Shown: positions 33,934 to 43,783 of the stretch, piece by piece | Numbering within the stretch: the stretch's first letter is position 1 | Layout: each line of letters opens with the position of its first letter | NCBI GenBank assembly: GCA_948567375.1 | Contig: OX419757.1 | Coordinates: forward strand, 22,940,001-23,004,000 | Source of the DNA: Lunularia cruciata | Lineage: Eukaryota; Streptophyta; Marchantiopsida; Lunulariales; Lunulariaceae | DNA length: 64,000 bases | Direction of reading: 5' to 3' | The notes under the pieces: generated by a model | Databases searched by the model: none | What the model was told of the DNA's origin: nothing | The model's input: the letters and a program-made list of their open reading frames with translations, nothing else | Translations under genes and position numbers: made by a program

Positions 33934-35564
33934 TGTCACGCCATTTGTAGTGCCGCATCTAGATGCTCGGACACTGGAGTTCTAGTGATAGTAATTAGAG
34001 TTATTCCAGCAGTATCTCAGAGACTACTTTCCGATGGTCAGATTTGGTGTTCGGAGTACTGACTTCACGGTGGGGCCCACCGTCACTTTGCATTGTTCGC
34101 ACCGTTAAGTGTGCCGTCAGCGAGACCATTAGGGTTTTAGTGCTAGCTTGAGTCCAAGGGGTAGAGTTTTGAAGTGAGCTCCAGAGAGTTCACTTCTTTG
34201 ATGTTGAGCCTTCGAGTTTCTGGCTATGGTGGACAAAGGCCGGTGAGCGTCACTTGGATTCTCTATGCTTGAGTGGGTGTGGCTTGACTGTAATCAATGC
34301 CCAATTGTTGGCAGTTTATAGAGTGACAAATCAAGTATTGATCTGAGTTGAGTTGAGTTGAGAGTGGTAAGCAATCTGATTACATCAGAGAAGTGAAGTC
34401 AAGGAGAAATTGGGTGCAAGAACTGTGAGTGTTGGAGGTATCTCCAAGCTCGGTGGATCGTTAATAGCTTGATTCAATTTATGTGTTTCCCTAGTGTGTA
34501 GAAGCTCAATTGATTGATGTAGATTTGGTAGTTAGGCGGACAGTGTGCGGAAGCGTTGGCCAAATTTTGAGCAAAGAAGGAGCAAATTTTGAGCAGTGTT
34601 GTGATTTTGAGTTCAGGAGGTGAAGGCAGGACCACTTTGCTAAGAGTTGGGCTCAGAAAGTCAAATTGAAGGTGGACATGAATTTGTGATTTGGAAAAAC
34701 CCATTTTATCAATTTGGCTCGAGTGGAAAGTTAGCGGGTGATTTGGCGGACAGCCATCTTTAGGGTTTACGTCAGATTTTACATCAGATTTTGGCCAGAT
34801 TTGGAGGAGTTTTGCTAGTTTGGAGGAGTTTCGCCAATTTGGAGAAGTTTTGCCTATTTTGGAGGAGGTTCAAAGTGGCAACAAGAAAGGCCTCATTTGG
34901 GCGTTTCAAGGCATAGGGTTGTGGGCTATGAGAGGCTTCGAAGGCCTAGAAGGGCCAGAAGGGCCAGCAAGCCAGCTTGTTGGCGTGAGGCTAGCTAGTT
35001 TAGAGTAGATCTTGGTCATTGGTTGGCAAAATCTGTCTTTCTTGCTAGATTGTGCATAACAGGGTTTGACTCCAAGATCTCTTGTTCCTAGACGGGTGCC
35101 CTAGCCAACTGGTCCACCCTCACTTGTTGTCATAGTGACTGTGCCACTGTTATCTATACACATGTAGCTTTGGCTAGGAGAGGCAGTTTGATCCCATTCT
35201 TGGTGATCTTGGTAGCTTAGGACTTAGATACAAACTCCTCTTACGTCAAATGCCAAATGGTTGCAGAGTAAGTCCTATGTTGTGTTATGAGATGGAGGGT
35301 TTTTGTTTAGATTTCTTGTGATTGGATCCTCTCCATTCTATGCTTCCTGTTTGTGCACCACGTTTGTGTGAGGTGCCTTGACTTTTGAGCGTTGGTACTT
35401 TGGTGTGCTCTCGGTGGTGAGGCTAGAGTGATGACCAGTCAGACTACCTTTGTTTCTCTACGATGAGGCAGGAAGTGATGACCTGTAGACCGTGAGAGTG
35501 CGTGTTATGATGGCAGTTTATAGGTTGCCCTTTCTCCTAGTGTAGTTATCTCGATAGAGTTACA
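33934..35564 (+). mobile_element. Mc 5' LTR
   Basis: Starts TGTCACGCCATTTG, the same start as the Mb LTR, after unrelated sequence. The provisional end is GAGTTACA at 35564, where TTAGTGGGTGGTG follows; the exact end and the PBS are uncertain. It contains GTTGA tandem pentamers (34345-34365), the tRNA-like segment (35055-35120, minus) and the uninterrupted L3 target site (35260-35264). Confidence 0.75.
35055..35120 (-). repeat. tRNA-like segment in the Mc LTR (antisense)
   Basis: Counterpart of 26151-26216. The minus strand reads TGGACCAGTTGG, then GAGTCAAACCC 32 bases on. Shared by both LTR copies. Confidence 0.4.
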
Positions 35565-35699
35565 TTAGTGGGTGGTGTTTAGTTGGTGTTGGCACGTGGT
35601 GGTGTTGGCATTTGGTGGGGTACTTGCGGTTACGACTTGTGGTTGCAGTTGGTGGTTCGGGTTTGCTATTGTGGTTACTTTGTCACGATGGAGTTCTTT

Positions 35700-37430
35700 G
35701 GAGATTCCAGAGGAGTTAGCCATGCAGTACGTAGTGGGTTTACTTGGAGTGGTGCTTGGTATCAACTTGTATCTCAAGTCCCAATGAGGGAGGAGATTGA
35801 CTCTGAGTTGGAATTCGACACAAGAGCTGATTCAATTGAGAGTGCACTTGGTGTGTCCGCACCGTTGTTGTGGGACATGGACAAGATTTATGGGGCCTCC
35901 AAAGGCCCTAAGCATTACTCTGGTACAGTGGGTACCATTGAGTTGGATGACTTCATTTAAGAGTTTGATAGTTGGTGTGATCTACAGCAGATGCGGAACC
36001 CAACTTTGTTCACACCCTTCATGGCATGGAAGAGGTTGTTTCAGCACTTGGAGGGTCCACTGATGGATGACTACCATGAGTTCAGGAGAGCTCATTTGGA
36101 GGAGATTGAGTTATGGAGACAGTATTGGTCTCCACACTATGTCTCCATCACTTCAGGCTCGGTGGCCAGGAGTAGATCAGCTGTACCTACGAGTTCTAGC
36201 TCGAGTAGTGTTGGTGGAGCTAGTGGAGGTGCACTAGCTGGAGATAGTGCTACTACAAGTGGAGGTACCGCTGCAGGAGGTGGTGTGGTACCGGGGTTTT
36301 ACCCCATGGTGGAGTTCTTTCTATGTTTGAGGCAGAACTACCAAGGAGTGCGGACTGACAAGCTGAGGAGCTTGTAGGAGTTCCAGCGGAAGGCTACAGA
36401 GAGCCTACGCAAGGCATACACTCGCATGAGGTGGCTGATCAGTTTTACTCAGGGAGTTACTGAGGCCCAGGCAGTCTTGTTTTGGTATGGGATACTGGAT
36501 AGGGAGTTACGACATAGAGTTCGTGATGCTACGTTGTTGCAGGCTACTTCGCCTACTCTGGCAGTAGTCTTTGGTTTGGCTGAGCGTATTGAGCTCAATA
36601 TGGTGGAGGAGAGAGTGGTGACATCTGGATTTGGTAGGGAGACCTCATCCATAGTTGTGACTTCTTCTAGAGTGCAGCAAAGTGCACCACGCCCAGTTGA
36701 TTTTTGAGGACAGGGTGGACAGCCCAGATCCTATGGAGCAAGTGGAGGGCCTAGCGGAGTTAGACCCTTACCCTCATTTTTGAGTCAACAGCAGCCAGTG
36801 AGTGGTGGTGTTGCTTGTTGGACTTGTGGTGGACCTCACTATAGGAGAGAGTGTACTCAGGGCAACAGACCTGATACCTCTGGTGCATCACAGCCAGCAC
36901 AGAGGCAATGTGAGCATTGCCACAGATTTGGTCACACTAGTGACCGGTGTTTTGACCTACACCCGGAGTTACGGAGTGGTAGGGCTGCTATGGCAAGTAG
37001 TAGAGGAGCTTCAGTTCATGGAGGACGAGGTGGTAGAGGTGATGGTAGAGGATCTACACCTAGTAGGAGTGCAGTACCTGCCCTTACTTCTAACACAACT
37101 ATGGCTACTTGGATTGAGCAGTTGGAGCAGAGATTGGCTAGTATGGCTATTGCTCAGAGGAGATCAGATTTGGGTGTTGAGGCTTCCACTTCATATGATG
37201 GTGATAGAGATGCTTTGGACTTCATGTGCGGAGCAGCACAGGTGGATGCATCTGCAGTAGTAACTAGGAGTGCAGTACGTGCTCCAAGCCTAGAGGAGCA
37301 TCAGTGGAGTTGGACCCACAGAGAGGAGAGGTTAGGAGATAGGTCAGACTTCCCCTGTCTTTCACACTATCTAAGGCATTGCAGACCATATCCATGGTTC
37401 CTAGACGTCCCACTACAGGTGTGGTAGGTA
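35700..37430 (+). pseudogene. Mc gag with two CCHC zinc knuckles
   Basis: Frame-consistent from the leader to 37290, interrupted by stops at 35958 (TAA for CAA), 36376 (TAG for CAG), 36706 and 36780. Order: N-terminal acidic region; gag helical core (about 36370-36610); Gly/Ser-rich linker; CCHC 1 (CWTCGGPHYRREC, 36816-36854, spacing 2-3-4); CCHC 2 (CEHCHRFGHTSDRC, 36909-36950, spacing 2-4-4); Arg/Gly-rich tail. A frame change at about 37290 precedes protease. The role is particle assembly and RNA binding. Confidence 0.85.
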
Positions 37431-38156
37431 GTGATGGAGTTCATGATGGACTACTTGCTAGTCAACCACCTGCTACAACACAGACAAAGTCTAGCATGAT
37501 GTTGAAGGCGGCTCAGCTGATTATGCGGTGTCCTTTATTTTTGGCCGGTGACATGTTTACATTGGAAGTTGACCCAGCTCCAGTGTTCTGGTTGGCTGCC
37601 ACGCTGTGTGAGAGTAAGGATGGTGTGGTTCCTACTACTAGAGTAGAGGTGGTTGATAGTGGAGCCAACTAAGTTGAGGAGCATGGGATCCGTTCAGCGA
37701 CCAATGGTTACTGGTAGGCTAGACTAGAGGAGTTGCCAGCTATACCGGCCTTTGAGAGAGCGTGGTTCACACCTGGTGTTGTCCTATTGGATAACCGGAG
37801 GGAGATTTTTCATTTGGTGAGACCTTCAAGGAAGGTTGATACACCATAGAGAGTCTTGTTAGACTTTGGTGCGCAACCCCTTATGTTGGGGAAGGTTGTA
37901 GTTGTTGGTCTCAAGTTATGGAAGACCGATGTGGAGAGGTGTCCATTTCAGATCTAGACATCTCTAGGTGGTGGTTCCACACAATACATCACACGTGGGG
38001 AGCTTTTTTTCCAGGTTTAGCCTGGTCATCCGACTGATAGCTCGGTGGTGAGAGCTCAGGATATTGTGACAATAGCTAAGTCATATGATGTGCTAGTTGG
38101 GGGAGCAATGTTATACCCCATGGGTTTCAGCATTGACTATTGGGAGGAGACAGCCT
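37431..38156 (+). pseudogene. Mc aspartic protease
   Basis: Active-site region L-L-D-F-G-A with the Asp codon at 37862-37864. Mb keeps Ser at the Phe position. Stops at 37847 (TAG for CAG) and 37956. The SYDVLVGGAMLYPMGF block closes the domain. Confidence 0.75.
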
Positions 38157-39740
38157 CTTATAGACCTGGTTGGCAGTCTGGTGAGGGACGGGTACGTCGC
38201 CTACCAGTACGCTTTAGTAGTGGCAGTCTTGGCTCACTACAGTCTGGGACCATGGCAACATCAGTTTTAGCTTTCAGTGGTGCAGTTACTTGGCCTGGTG
38301 ACTTGTTGGAGGAGAACGCCCATGCAGAGGATACTCCAGTACCAGAGGAGATCACTCGGCTTTGGAGTATGAGTGGGATTGTTCCATCCACCTTGGTTGT
38401 TCTATTGTGGAGTTTAGAGGAGGCATTGCAGCAGCATGCAGATTAGTTGGTGCAGCAGGCTTGGAGTGGAGCCTTCGTACCATCAAGAGATGAGTGTGAG
38501 GATGAGCCTCCATAGGCAATTGCTTTGACACCTCGGGATACCACACTCATTGCTTGGCAGTATCCAGTAGAGGGGATATGCCTATTGGAGTTGTTTGGTG
38601 GGATCAGCACCGGACTAGCTGCGGTGTTACAGGCGGGTATCCAAGTACAGAGGTACTTGTATGTAGAGAGAGATGAGACTGCTAGGCGAGTCTCTCTATA
38701 CATGTAGCACACCTGGCCTATCGGTATCCGGAGTTATTACCAATGTCAACAGTCAAAGGTTACCAGAAGGCCTTACCAGGAGACATTTCCTTATTGGAGG
38801 CGCATGACCTAGAGAGACATGGGCCTATTCACTTGGTGATTTTTGGATGGCCATGTCAGAGACATACACGCGCGGGCCGCGGTTTGGGTCTTTAGAATCC
38901 TCGTTCTGGTGTGTTTTGGGAGATGTTACAGATATTATGACATCTCTAGGTTCATCAGTCTATTTCTCCAGCTTACCTTCTAGAGAACACTTCTTTGTTG
39001 GGTGATTCTCGCACCAAAGTAGTGGCGAGTACACATCAGGTCCATTCTTGGATGGGACCTACTGTATTGTTAGATGCAGCTAGAGTGGGATCACAGGCTC
39101 ATCATCTTTGTCTTTGGTAGACAAACCTCTTACCCAGAGAGGTTCTACAGCGCGCTTATGATGGGATTCAGCGACTTGACCACATCCTTGTTGATGATAT
39201 CTTGGATGTTGGGCGTTAGTCTCAAACAATGGTAGTGGCTGATAGGTCACCTATGGTAGTGGTGAACCTCGTTGGACAGCCTAGAGCCGCATTTCCCACA
39301 CTCATGAGTTTCTTAGGCTCTCATGCTTTTTGAGAGGGAGGACCTTGACTTGTTCGGGACTCACAGTTACAGCAGTTGGTGGAGCCCAACGCTGATGAGA
39401 GAGAGCGGGCAATGGGTTTTTGCACCGGTATTACCGCTATTCCAGCAGTGTCAGAGGCATCTAGGCGTTAGGTGTTAGGTCAGGCTATGGACATGAACTG
39501 TTTGACCTGGATTGTGAGCCTTGGCTTGGTAGAGCAGCGTAGGATGCGCTTGATAGGCATCACCACTCGGACACTTGTGAGCCTTGTGCCTATCGAGACG
39601 ATTCAAGCACATGCTGGGGGCAATGGACCGAGTGGACATGGTATTCTTGGGACACATCTAGTAGCTACTAGGGAGAGTGGTCTACTTGGAGTCTATCCAG
39701 GTGAGCGTAAGCTACTTGGATTACACCCTTGGTCCACATG
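38157..39740 (+). pseudogene. Mc cytosine-5 DNA methyltransferase domain (DNMT3/DRM-like) in pol
   Basis: N-terminal linker (38157-38560), then motif I LELFGGISTGLAAVLQAG (38584-38637) and the acidic VERDETAR (about 38664). Motif IV GWPCQ has Cys codon 38854-38856. DNMT family members also use PCN or PCQ here. PRSGVFWEML is at about 38900, and motif VI at 38990-39000 reads ENT where Ma has ENV. LDAARVGS-AH and LWWTNLL-like (39080-39135) resemble the AHRARYFWGNLP block of DNMT3 and DRM. RATFPTLMSFLGSHAF is at about 39290. ER-AMGFCTGITAIPAVSEASRR-VLGQAMDMN (39400-39500) is comparable to the final RQRLLGRSWSVPVI block. TAG/TGA stops and one frameshift disable it. About 390 residues, full motif complement. 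Confidence 0.88.
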
Positions 39741-39849
39741 AGATGCAGTTAGAGGATGTATGGAGCTTGCAGCCAATGTGGAGGGAGTTTTTTGCACAGA
39801 GGTTGGGACCTCTAGTGGTCGGGAGCATGACACTATTGCTCCCAAGGGC

Positions 39850-40850
39850 CTAGTGTAACAGTCAGTCAATACGTCTTCCACTCCTACTACAGTTACAGAG
39901 GATACTTGGGAGCTAGATCTTGGACCCAAGCTTACTGGAGAGGAAAGACGGACGGTTTGGAGGTTCTTGAGGAGTCACACGAGTTGTTTTGCCTTCTATA
40001 TGAAGGATTTGGGTGCTCTAGAGGGACCTAGTATACGGATTGAGCTGACTAGCGACACACCAATTTTCCAATGTCCTTATCGATATAGTGATATGGAGAG
40101 GACATTGATTCAAAGCCAGAGTAGTGACCTTTTTGAGGCTAGTTTGGTGGAGATTTCACATGGAGAGTATGCATTAGTGACAATGATGCCAGCCAAGAAG
40201 GATATGTTTGGCAACTATATAGATAGGCGGATGTGTGGAGATTACCGTCCTATCAACCGATAGACGAGGGCTGATCGGTATGCCATGCCTACATTGAAGG
40301 AGATTTTTGATGCGATTGGGCATGCAAAGGTCTTCAGTACTTTGGATCTTTGAGCAGGATATCATCAGTTGCCAATCAGGGAGGAGGATAAGTCCAAGAC
40401 AGCATTTTGGGCTATTGATCCTCACGGCAAGGATGTGTTATATCAGTGGAGGTTCTTACCATTTGGGTTGAAGAATGCTCCTACTGAGTTCCAGAGGGTC
40501 ATAGATAGGATCCTGGCTAGATTGGATTTTGCTCGGTGCTATATTGATGACATTTTGGTTTATAGCACTACTGTGGAGGAGCATGAGAGACAGTTGTTGG
40601 AGGTGTTTGAGAGGTTGAGATCTCATGGACTCAAACTACATCCTGGGAAGTGTAGGTTCTTCCACGAGTAGGTTGAGTATTTGGGTCACACTATCTACCC
40701 CAGAGGACTTGGTGTTCAGCAGACCAAGGTGGAGGCTATTGCACGTATTCCTCGGCCTACGGATGTGAGTAGAGTGCGAGCATTCCTTGGGTTGGCAAAC
40801 GTCTATCGCCGCTATGTTAGAGGATTTAGTGCCATTGCCAAGGCCTTGAT
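39850..40850 (+). pseudogene. Mc reverse transcriptase
   Basis: Gypsy RT: fingers (RMCGDYRPINR at about 40225), PHGKDVLYQWRFLPFGLKNAPTEF broken into blocks, the catalytic YIDD at 40540-40551, LGHTIYPRGLGV, and the AFLGLAN-YRRYVRGF connection. Stops at 40261 (TAG for CAG), 40353 (TGA for CGA) and 40670 (TAG for CAG) only; otherwise one frame. Confidence 0.9.
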
Positions 40851-41330
40851 GAAGCTGATCAAGCTTACACAAGAGTGGTGTTGGGGAGATGAGCAGGAGA
40901 GAGCTTTTGTAGAGCTCAAGGAGAGGTTGACATCTGCTCCTATTTTGAGGAGACCGATCAGGGGACGACCATTTCAGGTTCACACTGATTGGAGTATGTT
41001 GGGGCTTGGAGCGGTGCTCACCCAACATGATGATGAAGGGAAGGAGTTTGTGGTGGCCTATGCTAGTCGCTCCAACAATTCAGCGGAGGCAAAGTATAGT
41101 TCATATGAGGGAGAATGCTTGGCAGCAGTTAGGGCAGTAGCACATTTCCAATGTTACCTATTTGGTAACCCCTTCACTCTCATCACTAATCATCAGCCAC
41201 TGAAGTGGTTGATGGAGTCTGACAAGCTTTCAGGGAAGCTTGCACGATGGGCTCTGATTTTACAGGAGTATGACCTAGAGTGGTGAACCGTGATGCAGAT
41301 GAGTTGAGTAGAAACCCATGTCCCAACCAG
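40851..41330 (+). pseudogene. Mc RNase H
   Basis: In frame with RT: ELKERLTSAPILRRP tether, HTDWSMLGLGAVL, VVAYASRSNNSAEAKYSSYEGE, LITNHQPLKWLMESDKLSG, and after a small indel at about 41275 the NRDADELSR block. The acidic residues of the RNase H fold are present, including D in HTD and E in EGE. Confidence 0.85.
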
Positions 41331-42800
41331 CAGGATCAGACCGGAGCACGTTGGCATGGTGAGACAGATGAGGAGATGGTGCTAGGTTGGCATGCATCGG
41401 CCTTTTTGTGTATATTTGCAGAGGCTTTGGTGGTATCTCTCTCAGCGCATACAGGAAGAGTTATTAAGGTCATAGATCCAAAGAGTGAAGATATTGGTAC
41501 AGTTCAGCGAGACATTCATGATGATGTCTAAGTGATGGACTACCTTTGCACTGGTGTTGTGGGTGGCACAGTTGGGGCCAAGGAGAGAGACTGTGTTCTT
41601 CAGCGAGCCAGACGGTTCAGATTGGAGGGTAGACACCTTTTGCGTGTATGGGAGGATGGTAGAGTGCGAGTAATACCACTTCCATCACAGAGACCACAGT
41701 TGGTCCGTCATGCTCATGAGGAGCTAGGACATTTTGGAGTAAAGCATACATATAGCTTACTCCAGAGTCATTATTGGTGGCGTGGTATGTAGACCAAGGT
41801 ACAGCAGTTTGTTGCCAGATGTATGGTTTGTGACCAAGTTAGAGCATCATTCAATGCTCCTATGCCATAATTACACCCATTACCTATCATGGGATTGGAT
41901 TACCGTTGGATTTTGGACTTTGCCGGACGTTTACCGCTGATTGTGAGACATCATGGGTATGTTTTGGTGATCGTGGAGCACTTCTCCAAGTGGATTGAGT
42001 TGGTGGCACTTCCAGACAAGTCTAGTGAAGGGACATCTTACTTGTTCTTGGATCAAGTTCTTAGTCATTTTGGTGCACCAGCTGAGGTTTTGACTGATCA
42101 GGGTACAGAGTTCTTGGGGGAGTTTCAGGTCTTGTGTGACAAGGCTTTGATTGATGATTGTACTACATCCCGAGATCACCCTGAGGCAGATGGCTTAGCA
42201 GAGAGAGTGGTTCAGACAGTGAAGAGAGGATTGCAAAAGTATGGTTTGCAGAGAGGCCACTTGGGAGATTGGGATCTCCAATTACCTTGGTTGGCCATGG
42301 GCTATCGGTTCAGCCGACAAGCCTCCTTAGCATCCTTCTCTCCATACTTTCTTCTCTATGGCTGAGATCCAGATTTACCTACAGCCATTCATTGAGATGC
42401 TACTGTAGTTTTGGACTTGGATGACCCTGATGTATGGATGAGCGCATGTTCTCAACGGGCAGAGATCTTTCGAAGAGTGATGCCGATGGCCTTTGAGAAC
42501 TTGGCAATTGCTCAGCATAGAGATACTTTACGCTATGCTACCATTCAAGGAGGAGGTTATAGACCCTTGATCCGTCAATTTCATCCAGGCGACTATGAAT
42601 ATCTACAACAGACAACACCAATGACACTTGATGTTTCTATAGGCCGCACTATCTTGAGAGTGCGTGAGGTTTTGCCATCTGGAGTCCTTGTGTTAGAAGG
42701 ACGTGATGGTGTTGTTTGGAAGGATCATGTGCGCAATTGGACGCCATGCCACCTTCCAAACATTGATGGTACTATGGACCCAAGCTTGGCACTTGTACGT
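41331..42800 (+). pseudogene. Mc integrase (DD35E)
   Basis: Zinc-binding domain HAHEELGHFGVKHT...CMVC (41709-41840). Catalytic core: first Asp in LDFAGRLP (41916-41918), second Asp in LTDQGTEF (42096-42098), Glu in DGLAERV (42201-42203). Second Asp to Glu is 35 codons, the DD35E spacing. The post-core region (42480-42760) carries RQFHPGDYEYLQQ, REVLPSGVLVLEGRDG and NWTPCHLPN. Stops at about 41529, 41791, 41869 and 42363 are mostly TAG for CAG. No chromodomain: the C-terminus is a PHD finger instead. Confidence 0.88.
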
Positions 42801-42953
42801 GCAGGCTTGAGGTGTATGTTATGTGGCTCTTCTGGTGGAGCTGCTATTATGTTAGTGTGTGATAGCTGTTCGAGAAGATGGCATATGGCATGTATGACTC
42901 CTCCCCTCACGGTGGTTCCTCAGGGACAATGGTTATGTCCTAGATGTACTTGA
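42801..42953 (+). pseudogene. Mc PHD finger fused to the integrase C-terminus
   Basis: A full C4HC3 pattern: C-M-L-C (42813-42824), C-D-S-C, R-R-W-H-M-A-C, then the TPPL...VPQGQWLCPRC closing pair, followed by the stop at 42951-42953. The aromatic QGQWLCPRC ending is typical of PHD fingers, which read histone H3 tails. It is in the integrase frame with no stop between, in the position where chromoviruses carry a chromodomain. Md retains a decayed copy at about 30700-30800; Ma and Mb are truncated before it. Confidence 0.88.
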
Positions 42954-43108
42954 CCTATAGCTAGTTCATTCTTTATATGGTATAGATTGCAGATAGGCAA
43001 CTAACGATGGGGCTCCATAGCACCCGGCCTCTTGATCTTTGCCCATTAGAGGGTATACCATATACTTAGAGTAGATGGCTATCTGGAGTTAGAGGGACCT
43101 AACCACTA

Positions 43109-43122
43109 GCTAGGGGGGCGAT
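43109..43122 (+). promoter_or_regulatory. Candidate polypurine tract of family M
   Basis: CTAGGGGGGCGAT just before TGTGGCACTTAAGAG; Md has CTAGGGAGATGATTA at the equivalent place. It would prime plus-strand synthesis. The sequence after it is the 105-base unit, not the TGTCACGCC start of the 5' LTR, which is unresolved. Confidence 0.5.
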
Positions 43123-43227
43123 TGTGGCACTTAAGAGTCTATGTATGACTTATGTGTGAGTTGTGCTTCTATAGTGTATGATGTTGACAGCGATGTATGT
43201 TGTGTAGCGATGTATATTTGCACAACA
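43123..43227 (+). repeat. 105-base family M unit, copy 2
   Basis: TGTGGCACTTAAGAG to TTTGCACAACA between the purine tract and the 3' LTR head. Confidence 0.75.
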
Positions 43228-43229
43228 AC

Positions 43230-43679
43230 TATCACGCCATTTGTAGTGCCGCATCTAGATGCTCGGACACTGGAGTTCCAGTGATAGTAGTTAGAGTTAT
43301 TCCAGCAATATCTCAAAGACTACTTTCAGACGGTCAGATTTGGTGTTCGGGGTACTAACTTTACGATGGGGCCCACCGTCACTTTGCACTATTCGCACCG
43401 TTGAGTGTGCCGTCAGTGGGACCGTTAGGGTTTCAGTGCTAGCTTGAGTCCAGGAGGTATAGTTTCAAAGTGAGCTCTAGAGAGCTCACTTCTCTAATGT
43501 TAAGCCTTTGAGTTCCTGGCTATGGTGGACAGAGGCCGGTGAGCGTCAACTGGATTCTCTATGCTTGAGTGGGTGTGGCTTGACTGTAGTTAGTGCCCAA
43601 TTGTTGGCAGTTTATAGAGTGACAGATCAAGTACTGATCTAAGTTGAGTTCAGTTGAGAGTGGTAAGCAATCTAATTAT
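43230..43679 (+). mobile_element. Mc 3' LTR, head portion only
   Basis: TATCACGCCATTTGTAGTGCC onward matches the first 450 bases of the 5' LTR (33934-34385) and stops at AAGCAATCTAATTA, where the 5' LTR continues with CATCAGAGAAG. It is followed by another 105-base unit. The fragment at 27366-27569 has the same break. Confidence 0.8.
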
Positions 43680-43783
43680 TGTGGCATTTAGAGTCTATAT
43701 ATGACTTATGTATGAGTTGTGCTTCTATAGTGTATGATGTTGACAGCGATGTATGTTGTGTAGCAATGTATATATGCAGGACA
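43680..43783 (+). repeat. 105-base family M unit, copy 3
   Basis: TGTGGCATTTAGAGTC to ATGCAGGACA, directly after the truncated 3' LTR head. Confidence 0.7.

Larger units (their letters stand above)
35565..43122 (+). mobile_element. Mc internal region: family M gag-pol, most complete copy
   Basis: Gag, protease, methyltransferase, RT, RNase H, integrase and PHD finger in order, about 7.2 kb from about 35700 to the stop at 42951-42953. Frames shift at about 37290, 39200 and 41280, each also a point where the sister copies stay in frame. The ancestral product was therefore one polyprotein of roughly 2,400 residues. The 5' leader (35565-35700) is G/T-rich. Confidence 0.9.

Noticed and set aside
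34345-34365. GTTGA tandem pentamers in the Mc LTR as a satellite or CRISPR-like array
   Set aside because: Only a few units, also found at 27540 and 43650 as part of the LTR; simple LTR microsatellite.
35565-35600. A definite primer-binding site for family M
   Set aside because: TGGGTGGTGTTTAG and TGGTGTTGGCAC are near the LTR end but neither matches a tRNA 3' end I can recall, so no call was made.
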